Shown here in pieces: positions 38,817 through 64,000 of a stretch of 64,000 nt of DNA. A model generated the notes under the pieces. That model was not told the DNA's origin, did not search any database, and was given only the letters and a program-made list of their open reading frames with translations. Numbering within the stretch: position 1 is the first letter of the stretch; each line of letters starts with the position of its first letter. The translations under genes and the position numbers were made by a program. The stretch comes from Amoebidium appalachense (taxonomy: Eukaryota > Ichthyosporea). The stretch is taken from contig CAVNZM010000001.1 of NCBI GenBank assembly GCA_963693365.1, positions 2,666,001 through 2,730,000 on the forward strand, read 5' to 3'.

Positions 38817-40236
38817 GCTCCGGGAGAAGTGGCCCCATGATATTTGGTTTTTATAGATTCCAAATTCGTTTTTTGGATATTAATTCCTTCTTTCAGATAA
38901 CGATTATGCTACCTCAGCGCTACATGATAATACTGAGAATCATGCATCCACGGTAGCGGTAAGCGTTCCTTGCGCAAGGCGTTCCCCAAGATGTTATCCG
39001 TGTAGTTAGATCACAGCACTGTGTATATGTTTTCCAAGTAGGTGGTATGTATGAACTAGATAACAGCTGATTAGAGATGGTATGTATGATAATGTGTGAC
39101 ACCACTAGGCAGCGGTTCTGTATAATAAAAAAGGTTCAAATCAATGACAATATGTGAAATTTAAGGGCCCAACCGCATCGGCAGAGTCAACTTGCAGAAA
39201 GCAGAATTACTCTGCAAAAGCGGAATCATTCTGCAGAATTATTCTGTTGTCGAAAGCAGAATAATTCTGCTTCTTGCCGAATAATTCTGCTTTTCAAAAT
39301 TAATATTCTGCTTTCGACAGCAGAATTATTCTGCGATAAGCCTAAAACAGAATAATTCTGCTTTTAGCAGATTGATTCTGCTGTTTGCAGAATAAATTTG
39401 CTTTTTGCAGAATGATTCTGCTTTCAGCAGAATAATTCCGCAAAGCTTTTGCAGAATAATTCTGCTTTTTGGAAGTTGACTCTGCCGATGTGGTTGGGCC
39501 CTTAAATATGTTGTGGCACAAGGTTTGCTGCTGCAGCTGCGTGGACAGGACGGCACTGCGTTCATTACTGTGTGTGGAACAGAGTGTGGAACCCGGTGCG
39601 TGGGCGTATGGGTGTGGCCATGTGGGACCCCCGGGGGAGGGGGGGGGGGGGGGGGGGGGGGGGGAGGGGGGGGGTGGGGGGAAGGGGGGGAGGAGGGGGG
39701 GGGGGGGGGGGGGGGGGACTCCCACATTGGCACGCGCGAGATTGAGGCTTGAGCGTGTATATCATTGTCTCGGTAATGGATCTCTATTGTCGGAATCCAT
39801 GGGCCCATGCCTTCTTTGAGGTTTGTCGGGGTGGGCGTCGGCGAGAAGGGGGAACCTCGGGGAGGCCTAGAGCCTGAGCCTCGGGAGGGCCGGGAGGGGG
39901 GGTGGGGTAAAACACAACAGTTAGACGTTCTAATGAAAACGTCCACAGCGACACACAGTGGTTTTGGCAGAGCATAGCATAACAAAGCGCACTCAATAAA
40001 CGTTGACCCGTAGTCCGCGCCCATGTAACCCCATGTAACCCCAACGGCTTGCTTTCGGTGAGTGATTGCGTAAACGCCAGGTGGCTCACCGAGCACTGGT
40101 CGGCCGTTGAAGCATGGTCAGAAATGCGCGCGTCAACGTCAACTTGCGGTCTGAGAGCGAAGTTACAACGTATACTTGGGGTGAAGGGCGTAGCGGAAGA
40201 CGGGAAGCAGAGCCTGGGAGCAGAAAACAAGGAAGG
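38633..40236. other. Region between the TPP1-like and SIRT5-like genes
   Basis: Contains poly-T/poly-G at 38758-38815, an exon-like stretch at 38897-38958 (CTTTCAG...GCG|GTAAGC) that I could not attach in phase, a MITE at 39159-39507, G-rich repeats at about 39634-39717, and unique GC-rich sequence from 39720 to 40236 that probably holds the SIRT5-like promoter. Confidence 0.5.
39159..39507. mobile_element. MITE with TTAA-flanked inverted ends and an internal palindrome array
   Basis: The left end TTAAGGGCCCAACCGCATCG and the following GCAGAGTCAACTT are the inverse of the right end AAGTTGACTCTGC...GGTTGGGCCCTTAA with one or two mismatches. The interior is about 11 variants of the 15-bp palindrome GCAGAATAATTCTGC separated by short spacers. 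TTAA at both borders is the piggyBac-type target site. No coding sequence. Confidence 0.8.
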
Positions 40237-49992
<9,756 letters not shown>

Positions 49993-50136
49993 ATCATATA
50001 CATTCAAGCGATGGCGAATATGATGTGTAGGGAGTCATGGGTGGGTGTATGGCAGTATGTTGTGTAATTTATTTTTGAATGAGTGGAATGTAAGCACCGT
50101 GCACACAGCTGATGTAGATAACTTTTACAATCCCTT

Positions 50137-50171
<35 letters not shown>

Positions 50172-51904
50172 TTCTACTCTTTTGCTTTGACTCTTCTGAT
50201 GAATCTTTTGAATTCTCGTTTGTCTGCACGCATTCATTCCCTTTTTTGTTTCCGAAGATTCTCTGCCAAAATGTGTACTTTGCAGTCGAAAAGGTACCTA
50301 ACATAAAACAGTATACTTAAATGTTCTTCTTTTTACTTCATTTTTGCACAAATAACGTACGATCCCGCAGGTGGGGTTTTGGGGTGTTATCTTACTTAAC
50401 TGTTTTTCTTTTTTACTTCATTTTTGCACAAATAACTTATGATCCCGCAGGTGGGGTTTTTGGGTGTTATCTCACGCCATCTGTTGCATTGCACTGTGTC
50501 CATCCTCACAGCTGTGTAGTTTAGCCATATACCGAGTGAACTGTATTTTTTCAGTATGATGGAAACGGTAATTTTCAAGTTCAGCACAATGGTGAATACA
50601 GGCAAATTGGCTTCTAAATTCGTTTTTTAGTCACACACACCGACTATTGATGAACCCAAGGTGGTTAGACAAATGTACGTGCATATGGGTTTCTTGGGTG
50701 TATTCGTGGCCTCATATCTAGTGTGTATGTGTAGTGTATGTGTTTGTGCATGTGTGTGTGTGGTGTGGGTGAACTGTGCGCGTGTGTGTCTGGTGTGTGT
50801 GTGTGCGTGCGTGTGCGTGCATACCCTATATCATTCTAGGAATTTCTCGGTGGCATATGAATGTGAACGGTTCCCTGCGGTGAGTGCATCTTGATTCCTC
50901 ATTTGTGCAGTACTATGTCTGCCTGCACGTGTGCATGCTCTTTCACGTGTCCCGTGCTCTCCTGTGTGTTATGCATATGCACATCCATATACGTGCGGAC
51001 TTGTGTGACGTGTGTGTGATACACTATGACATGTGTGCGTTTGTAGTGTGTGCTGTTTCTCCTTACACACACGTGCAGCCACAGTGTGAAGGAGCAAGTA
51101 AAATATTGCACTGGTCTATGGCGATACCATGAATTTCCGAAGCAGTTCGAATCGTGACACGGTGTCCAAAATCAAATGATTACCATTGTTTGAACAGGAA
51201 TGCTTCCATACATTAGAACATATAAAGCAAATTATAGGAAAAGAAAAAGGGGTGGGGAAAAAAGCACCCTTTTAGTGTGACCAAGCTTATAAGTAATGGT
51301 GGACCTGGCCTGAGGCATACACATTCGGGTAGCATCATGAGCATAGAAACAAGTGACAAACAATTAAAAACAAGCATGATCGGAAAGGCCTGCTGCACGT
51401 GACACATATGTTACGTCATGGGCAAATACCATGCATCTTGTGAACTCACATCAGTTGCAAGTGTCAAGCAAGTACACGTGTACACCTGTTTTCAATGTGA
51501 CAGTGAGCTAATTTTTCACAACGCTATCGTTTGTTCTCACGGACCCAAGCCTACGAACGTGAGAGGAAGGAATGAAGTGCACTCGATCTGTTTTCAGTTT
51601 TTCAGTGGGAGAGGAGCTCGAGACGAATCACACTAAAATGCATGAATTACATGTTTTTGTTTTTGTACTGTAAATGAGATATTTACGGCAATCCCGTATT
51701 TTCACTGTGTTTGCTTCATGTGTCATCCCCTCCCAACCACCGTAACATACTTTGTGGAAAAAAAGACCCAGTTGAAGGACAAAAAAAACCGTGCATTGAC
51801 ATTTTTACGTGACTATTAGTATGAAGGGGGGAACACACAACCCACACCGTGCACCCTACGGGAAGTGACCAAGTGAGAACTAAATTCGTCCATTTTATAG
51901 GAAA
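49993..51904. other. Intergenic region downstream of SIRT5-like
   Basis: 3' flank with (TTTA)n at about 50137-50173, a direct duplication at 50325-50480, (TG)n-like sequence near 50735-50820, then unique sequence. A 72-codon frame at 51418-51636 with a CFQC and a CSH motif is unsupported. GTGACACGGTGTCCAA near 51156 recurs near 57587, marking the left edge of the receptor duplication. Confidence 0.5.
50325..50480 (+). repeat. Direct repeat of about 70 bp
   Basis: TTTTTACTTCATTTTTGCAC...GATCCCGCAGGTGGGGTTTT...GGTGTTATCT occurs at about 50330-50394 and 50412-50472 with a few mismatches. Confidence 0.85.
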
Positions 51905-52451
51905 ATGACGGGGGCTGGGGCCACACGAGTTGCCATTACCTGTGACGCTGTTGTAAGCGGAGTAGCTTTTGCTACCACAAAGGTGGGTTCACCCACTAAG
52001 ATAATGTACAGGTTCACCAAACAGAGAAAGCTCCTAATGTTAGTGAGTGGTAAAAACTTTAACGGGGTAGAGTCGGGCATGGTCATGATGGGGGGCAACA
52101 CGGAGACGTAAAAGGCTTAGGTGTGCGACCAATCTTATCTTACGTGTGTGTGTGTGTGTGTGTGTGTATGCGTTGGGTGAGGTGGGGGGAGGTGGGGGGA
52201 GGGGAGGGGAGGGGGGGGGGGGGGAGGAGAACTGGGGGACCCTCGGAGAAGGGGGACCGGGGGCGGAGAGAGGCCTAGGGGGGGGGGGGGGGGGGGGGGG
52301 AGAGGAGGGGGCCGGGGTGTAACGAGGAGGCGAGGGAGGTGGGGAGGCGGAAGGACAATCCCCCTGTTTGTATTACTGCACTTTGCACAGACAGCACACA
52401 GCTCTTCATGTTGTGATGTGTGGACGGGAGCCACATTGCATAAACCAACCG

Positions 52452-52487
<36 letters not shown>

Positions 52488-53874
52488 ACCACCACCCCTC
52501 TCCTCGAATGACCTTCCGCCCCCTCCCCTCCCCCCCCCCCCCACACACACACACCTCCCCCTTCCCCCCCCCCCCCCCCCCCCCCCCCTCCCCCTCCCCA
52601 AAAAAAAGAGGAAAAAAAAAAAAAAAAAAAAAAAAAAAACCACTCACCCACTCACCCCACCCAACCCCCAACCCCCCACCCCTTTTCCCCCTACACACAG
52701 AAACACTTTATGAAAACACCTTCGAACATCAACGCTCACCTTCCTACCCACCCAGTTATCAGCACCCGTGTGCCTTCCGCTGGCCATCTTCGGCAGTCTA
52801 TACGTCATCTTTTAGGTTTACCAAAAATGGAAATACGACCGCCCAAATTTCAGCATTATGCAGTTTTTCCCGGCGCTAATTAGCCTCGCCGATCTTTTGT
52901 GGAGCATTGCAGCCCTATTCGTAACATGCCTTACGTATTTTGATTCGAGTTCGTGCGGGCATAAGGGCGTGTGTATGTTTATGGGATTTTCGCACACATT
53001 TGGAATTATGCGCGGCAACGTGCCCCGTTTTGGTGGCGATAAACGTGTGGGTGGTGATTACAAGAAACCGTCCTGTGATTTTTCGAATATTCGCACATAT
53101 CTTCTGATCGGATTTGGAATTCCCGTTGTCCTCGCGGCGATTCCGTTTGGTTTCCACAAAGGTTATGGACCGTAAGTGCTGTATCCAGCAAGCGCTCCTA
53201 TTATTTTGCTGAATACATCCCCCTTCCCCCCCCCCCCCCCCAGCCCACCCGGTCCAGTGACACCACCATCACCACCACCCTCTCCTCCTTTCCCTCTCCC
53301 ACCTCCCGCATTCCCATTTTATCCCCCCCCACCCAATCCCCCTCCCCCTCCCCCTCCTCCCTTTTAGACAAAATCCCCCCCCCCCCCCCCCCTCCCCCAC
53401 CTTCCCCCCCCCCCCCCCCCAGAAAAAAAAAAAAAAAAAAAAAAAACCCAACCCCATCCCACGTTTTCAAATTGCCTGTTTGTTTGCTGGACTTCTTTTC
53501 ATTGCTCCCTCCCCTCTCGGAAATACTTCCTCTCCGTCTTACGCTCTCTCACTCCCCCCCTCCCCCCCCCCCCTCGGGGCATCATAACCTTTTCCTCCTC
53601 CCCATCTTCCCCTCTATCCCTTCTCTGCACTACCCTCCCCCTCTTCCCCCCCCCCCCCCCCCAAAAAAAAAAAAAATGAATAAATCGTACACCTATACGC
53701 GCGCGCACACACACCACACACATACACACAGCACGCACACACACGCACACACGCACACGCACACACACACGGCGCACACGTGCATACCGTAACGAATGCA
53801 AAAACCTGATGCCATATAGTGCATCACCTTTCTCCACCCCCCCCCCCCCCCCCCCCTACCTTATTGCCCGGCCA

Positions 53875-53922
<48 letters not shown>

Positions 53923-54995
53923 ACACATCCTCCCGCCCCCTTCCTCGACGTGTGGACCCCCCCCCCCCTTTCCCCACGGATTCTCACACTCACTCATTTG
54001 AGTATCATTCTCTTCCAACCTCAATCCATAGATCCCTCTTGTGGCTTTCAACACATCCACAGTCTCATAAATCCGCTTCCCCATCTCCTCAGCAATTTGT
54101 AGAAAAGAAGGGTGTGATTAACGGGTGCTGTTGGATGGTTTTGGTTTGGTTTGGTTTTGGTGGGGGGAGGGAGAGGGGGAGGGGGATGGGGGGGGGGGGG
54201 GGGGGGGGATGGGGGGGGCAAGCTGATTACGGATTGCTGACAATTGGCAGATCACATGCAGGATTGCCCTGCGGTGCGGAGTGAAACATCTCACACTCAG
54301 CGTGTTCTTCAATGCAGTTATCCCAATTACCTCCTTCTTGATACCCGCGTTTTGCTACTTGACATCCACGCACATGCTGAGAAGATCGGCAAAATTTCGT
54401 GCAAACCACGTTTTAGAGAATGCGCAAAATCCGTCTATCTCTCAACATAGATCGCACCCACCCACTGCGAGAAGGGGGAGCAATCAACCAGAGCAGACTA
54501 ATCGAATTGGATCCAAAACTGTTGATCACGTGATCCGTTACCCATTTGCGCAGGACATCATACACGACCCAAATAGTACTAGTGATAACATGGTACCCAA
54601 CGAAATGATATCTAACCAGTCAAAAAAAGACGTGCAGGCGTACCTTATCATGTACGGGCTTGGTATAACTTCTCATCAACCCACAAACACAGTAAATTTT
54701 CCAGAAGAAATCGAATTCGAGGAGGTTATTCACGGAATACCATCCACATCCTCAATTACATGCGCGCAAGCAAGTCCAAATCAGGATATATCTCGGCATT
54801 TGCAATTGGCTGACCGGCCTGTTGCCGGTGCCATGTGCCCTATTGAGGGTGACATGGTTGCTGCTGCCTCCCAGCCTGCCGTCCCCATCACCCACCGTGA
54901 ATCGGTATGTGTTTGGCCTTTTATATTACGCTGTTGCCTATTCTAGCCATCCAACCCCCCCCCCCCCCTTCTCCCCCCTTCCCCTCCCCCCCCCC

Positions 54996-55026
<31 letters not shown>

Positions 55027-55522
55027 GCAAGAAGAAAAAAAACAGTAGAAGGAACACTGCCGTTACAGGGGCCTACCGTAATTTCATGATCTCCATCTCT
55101 CCCCTCAGGCTGTGTGCATATTCCTATATTTGAGCACTTCAAACACTTAACCACCTAACCCCCCCCCCCCCCCCCGTACCGTGTTCCGCATTCAAACCCC
55201 CCCCCCCCCCCCATCTTCTCCCCTCTTCCTCGTGAGTTCCTTTCTTCTCGTTCTCTTTTCCATCTCACCTCCCCCCTCCTCCCCCCTCCCCTCCCCCTCC
55301 CCCCTTCCCCCCACCTCGCGGCTCCCATCCTTGCACTTCTGCCATTCCTTTTCGGACACATTGGCCCTTCCCTGTTGATCGAATTGATACACCGGAGATT
55401 TACCTGGTGTAGCCTGTCTCTCATGGGGCCATGAAGGGGGAAGTGGAGGCTGTTTAAGGGGAAGGGGGAAAGGGTTAGGGCATTTGGGTTTGAGTTTATT
55501 TTTTTTTTGTGTGTGTGTGTGG

Positions 55523-55554
<32 letters not shown>

Positions 55555-55808
55555 AGGGGGGGATAGTAGGTGGGGAAGGGGGTCGTGATTGGGGTGAGAG
55601 GGAGAGGGTCAAGGTAGATAAGAGTTTGAGAAGGAAGGTGTATTGGGGGGGGGGGGGGGGGGGGGGGGGGTTAGGGTGGGGGTGGGGGGAGTTGGGGGGG
55701 GGGGGGGGGGGGGAGGGATGAAAATACGACAAGATCCTAAGTTCGTCATGCTCTCCTATGCACAAATCCCGCCTTTGCCACTCATGTAAGTTGCGTAAAA
55801 TACCTTAG

Positions 55809-55839
<31 letters not shown>

Positions 55840-56408
55840 TCGTTCAACCCCTAGCCCCCCCCTCCCCCCCCCCCCTCTTCCTCTCCCCTCTCCCCCCTCC
55901 CCCCCCCTCCCCACTCCCCAACTCCCTAACTCCTTCCACGTTTTCACCCCAGTTAACTATCATGTTTCTCCAGGCAACCCAGGGGCTTCGTAGTTTCAGT
56001 TTTCCCGCCATTCCAAAACCAACACATGTGATTGGCCCACACAGCACCGCAGTGCCCACCAACAACCAATCAACACTCACTATGGCCTCTGACGCCGAGG
56101 GATGTCGATCAGCCCAACAGCATCGGCTGCACCGCTACATGAATGCGTTTGTGCTCGTGTACATGGTCACTTGGTCTCCCTGGATGGTTTTTAATCTTTT
56201 GTCTCTTATATAGGCTAAGCCTCCGTTTTGGCTGGGTCCCATATAGGGCGTGTGTGTGTGCTCGTCTGGTGTTTTGAACGCCGGGGTGTACCTGGTGTTT
56301 TTAAAGTCTTATGATTCGGATAGTTCACGGTTGGATAATAGGACGTGGAGGGATGGTTAGTGGTGGTGTAGGGTTAAGAGGTTGTTACTGTGTAGATGGG
56401 GAGACTGA
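51905..56408 (+). pseudogene. cAMP-receptor-like 7TM gene, degenerate tandem copy
   Basis: Exon remnants align with the intact gene 58366-63096: 51905-51982 (start and TM1 region), 52756-53171 (TM1-TM4), 54262-54904 (TM5 and cytosolic loop) and 55974-56408 (TM6-TM7). Damage relative to the intact copy: an AAG-to-TAG stop at 52813, a 2-bp deletion near 53011 followed by a 1-bp loss near 53080, and a TAG at 56211 with further stops after it. Exon 3 is still open for 214 codons, so the decay is uneven and possibly recent. Splice sites of all four exons are intact. A translated exon 3 fragment cannot be excluded, but a full 7TM cannot be made. Confidence 0.85.
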
Positions 56409-57027
56409 AAGCGTGTGTAGCTTAAGAAATGATTGGCATGAAGCATGTGCGAAACCTACGAATTAGAGTTAATCAATTGTTCTTTGCATGCTTGTTGCTT
56501 CTGAAAGGAGTTATTAGGAGCGAGATATGCCCTACATACTGTTTGCTTGGTTGGGAGGAACCCCGAATAGTCAGCACAGATTTCTAGCCCTAACTTTTGT
56601 GAATTAATGCTGCCCAAGTTACCATGGCAGATACTATACAAAAAAACCTGTACATTGCAAATAAATACATACGGGTACCTGTTTTTGGAACCAAAACCTG
56701 TATTACTGAGTACGAGTTGAAACACTCGAATTCTTGCCCATTAATTACGGTAAACGTAGTATGCACCGCCACAGCACGTTTATGTGTGTTAATGGGCAGC
56801 ATAAAATCATGAGTTGCAACTGCGTATTTGAACATCGGATACATCTGTACAATACAGGCAGCAAGGTTTGGCAAACACCCCGCTGGGCTGGTATTCAGTT
56901 GCTAAATTCACAGCTGGGGGAGTGCAATCGAAATCTCACGCTGTGTGTGTGTAGAGCGCGCGCGTAGGTGTGTGTTCATGTGTTTATGTTGTGTGGTGAG
57001 CCGTGGCTGTGCTTGCCACTCTGTGCC

Positions 57028-57062
<35 letters not shown>

Positions 57063-58365
57063 CCTCCTGCCCCTCTCCCTCCCCGCCCCTCCTGCCCCTC
57101 TCCCTCCCCCTCCCCTCCCTGCCCCTCTCCCTCCCCCCCTCCCCCCCCCTCCCCCTCACATATGCACACCGAACGCACCTCCCACTGCAGAGGCAACTAG
57201 AAATAGGCTCCATGAGCCATGTGCGTGTGGCCCAGGGGAGGGGAGGAAGGGGCCGGGGGGAAGGGGGGGAGGGGGCGAGGGGGATAGGGGGGGAAGGTGT
57301 GGAGGGGGAGAGGGGGTGGGGGGGGTGGGGAGGGGGGAGGAGAAGAAGCCCGGTAAGATATTTATAAGAAGGCCTACTATCCTGGTTCTGCACCCTGCCA
57401 CAAGTCAATGGAACGGTTATGTGGTTGACTTCTATTTTAGATACTGGTGGCCAACAAACCAATTTGATTACAATGGAAGGCGGTTTTATTTGCAAGCTGC
57501 TTTGGAATGTGGACCTTTAGTTAGTCCTTGAGGCTGTTTTACCATATATGGTAGCATTTTTTTTACCTTTTAAAGCTTTTTCGGCTGGTGACACCGTGTC
57601 CAATCAAATCACTTCTATATTTTTGAATCTCGTGTTTTTCCAAACCAGAATCGGCATGTGCAAACCAAGCACTTTTGGGTAGAAATGTACACACTGATAT
57701 ATATAAAAAAACATACAAACAAAAAGAAAATACGAGAAAAACCTAAGAAAAAAATGGTACAAGAAACACCCGATTTACATGTTAAACCGTTGAACTGTGG
57801 TAGATATCAGTTTTTCTAGATTGGAATCCATGTGGCTACATCGTGCACGTGCATTCGATCACTGTTACTGTGTACGTGTGCCCCTGGCTCGTGGCATTGT
57901 TCCTTTGCATCTCTCCCACGGCACCCCTGGCCACAGGCCTGCCCATGCCCCGGAGGAGTACTCATGTACGAGACGTGTGCCCTGGAGGACTCTGGAGATA
58001 AGGTTTTGAGCCTCACTCTCTGATTTTTAGGCATAGGCAGGCACAACTCACAGCATCATCACTGAAATGTTACTGCCGGTTTCAAGTAGAGGAGAAGCCA
58101 AAATGCAAGAATTTTAGGACGGTAGTAAGGTTACCTGGGTTAATGTCCTACGTTTCGCGCGTCCAGGATACAGTAACGTTTCAGGCACAGAATCTTTCCC
58201 AGCCAGCCTTCCAATTAGGCTATAATGTGTTTGCTAAAAAGGACAAGGGAAACAGTGCAAACGATTATCCAGCAGGTTGGTAGGAGGAAGCACGGTTGTG
58301 TGTTCCCAAACGTAAACCACTACACTTCCACGTTTTCTTTTCTTTTTTTGTTCTTCTCCCCAAAA
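56409..58365. other. Intergenic region between the two receptor copies
   Basis: Unique sequence to 56940, a C-rich block at 57031-57160, G-rich sequence at about 57240-57345, then unique sequence. Bases from about 57587 repeat the flank seen near 51156. A 55-codon aromatic-rich tail at 57362-57531 was not accepted as a gene. The promoter of the intact receptor should lie just left of 58366. Confidence 0.5.
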
Positions 58366-63096
<4,731 letters not shown>

Positions 63097-63862
63097 AAGT
63101 TGGCTGTCATAGATCGTGGTCGTGCCTATCGAAATCTATATCATGATTTCTTTAGATTATTAAAGGGAATCCGCACCTTTTTGCTTTTTATCCCAGTTTA
63201 CTGTATGCGTACGTACGTGCACATTCGAAATTCGTGGTGCTCTCACCACTAATGCCATACGTTTGTACCATTCACGGCCACCTTTAGGTGCTTAAAATAA
63301 ATAATTATCAACCTCACCTCGAAGAAAGCTTCAGTAATATACATACCACCACATTGTTTCATGAGCCGCGGCCATGTGATGTCGGTGCGTAATTGTACAT
63401 GTTGTAGACTATGTTGCCTACGTTTCCTGCCGCACTAAGCGGTGAGTGGCGAATGGGAGTGGGAGAAATGATGCTGACACGACCTGTTGCATGTCCAAAG
63501 AAGCTTCATTAAGCTCAGCACACAAAAACTCATAAAACCAAAATCTAACCGGCAACCAACTTGAAGACGCACCAGGCCCAATGAGTCTCTGATCCGATTG
63601 TGGCTCATAATAGAAAAACCGGTGAGTAGTTGAATAATTATTTCAAACCCTTATAAAAATTTAAAACCTTAAAGCATGGTCCGAGGCGAAAAAACGGTGA
63701 CTCTGAGTTCAATAAATTTTAGCAATAATTACCCACTGCCACATACACATTTTGTACAAGTTTGCATTCAGCGGATCCCCGACGATGAAGCTCTGGTAAA
63801 GCTTATTATTACCCTTTAGGATGTCATACCTTGTCCACCCCCCCCCCCCCCCCCCCCCCTCC

Positions 63863-63900
<38 letters not shown>

Positions 63901-64000
63901 CCCCCCTCTCCCACCCACACCTACCCACCCAGGCATACACACGCACAAGCACACACACACTCATACGCACACGCGCATTCACATGCGCACACACACGTGC
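63097..64000. other. Downstream flank of the intact receptor
   Basis: Unique sequence to about 63836, then poly-C at 63837-63898 and (CA)n-like repeats to the window end. No gene recognised. Confidence 0.6.

Noticed and set aside
39513-39752. Frame LRGQDGTAFITVCGTECGTR before a G-rich repeat
   Set aside because: Isolated, lies at the edge of the MITE and has no in-phase partner exon.
51418-51636. 72-codon frame with a CFQC motif upstream of the receptor pseudogene
   Set aside because: Only one CxxC, no second ligand pair, and I did not find it at the equivalent place before the intact copy.
57362-57531. Aromatic-rich open tail (NGYVVDFYFRYWWPTNQFDY)
   Set aside because: Continuous with a G-rich repeat frame, no start or splice support.

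Overview
The window is nuclear DNA of a unicellular eukaryote with intron-rich genes. The evidence is spliceosomal GT-AG introns, an intronless calmodulin gene, a SIRT5-type sirtuin and several multi-exon receptors. The calmodulin sequence and a shelterin TPP1-like protein lean towards a unicellular relative of animals and fungi or an amoebozoan, but I cannot name the organism. Most of the DNA between exons is simple sequence: runs of C or G up to about 70 nt, (CA)n, (CT)n and (GCAC)n. Almost all apparent poly-P, poly-G, TH, CV or SL reading frames are translations of these repeats and were ignored. Exons were found by looking for non-repetitive reading frame bounded by AG and GT whose intron phases agree.

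Layout. (1) 1819-2004 (+): last exon of an endosulfine/ARPP-19-like PP2A inhibitor; the rest lies outside the window. (2) 6830-13557 (-): five-exon, 1143-residue receptor joining a bacterial-type sugar-binding (SBP) ectodomain to a class C 7TM and a C-terminal coiled coil. (3) 16874-17323 (+): calmodulin. (4) 20340-26413 (-): four-exon two-cupin protein of 207 residues. (5) 27308-38632 (+): about 14 exons, about 972 residues, N-terminal OB fold resembling telomere protein TPP1/ACD, then a long S/P/Q-rich tail. (6) 40237-49992 (+): nine-exon SIRT5-like deacylase of 284 residues. (7) 51905-56408 (+) and 58366-63096 (+): tandem copies of a cAMP-receptor-like 7TM gene; the first is a pseudogene, the second appears intact (five exons, 537 residues).

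Mobile DNA. A dispersed element appears at least six times in clear form. The copies share one 3' end, start at different 5' points and end in poly-C, which is the pattern of target-primed retrotransposition with an unusual C tail. Its two longest copies (about 1.2 kb) lie in introns of the TPP1-like and SIRT5 genes. A 5'-truncated reverse transcriptase fragment in a SIRT5 intron is also bounded by poly-C. Four MITE-like elements with terminal inverted repeats are at 3170-3570, 21121-21387, 39159-39507 and 61726-62241.

Homopolymer strand follows transcription: C runs lie mainly on the sense strand of genes in both orientations. The genes do not form an obvious pathway. Two are receptors of different classes, calmodulin and the endosulfine-like protein belong to signalling, and the sirtuin and TPP1-like genes are head-to-tail neighbours about 1.6 kb apart.
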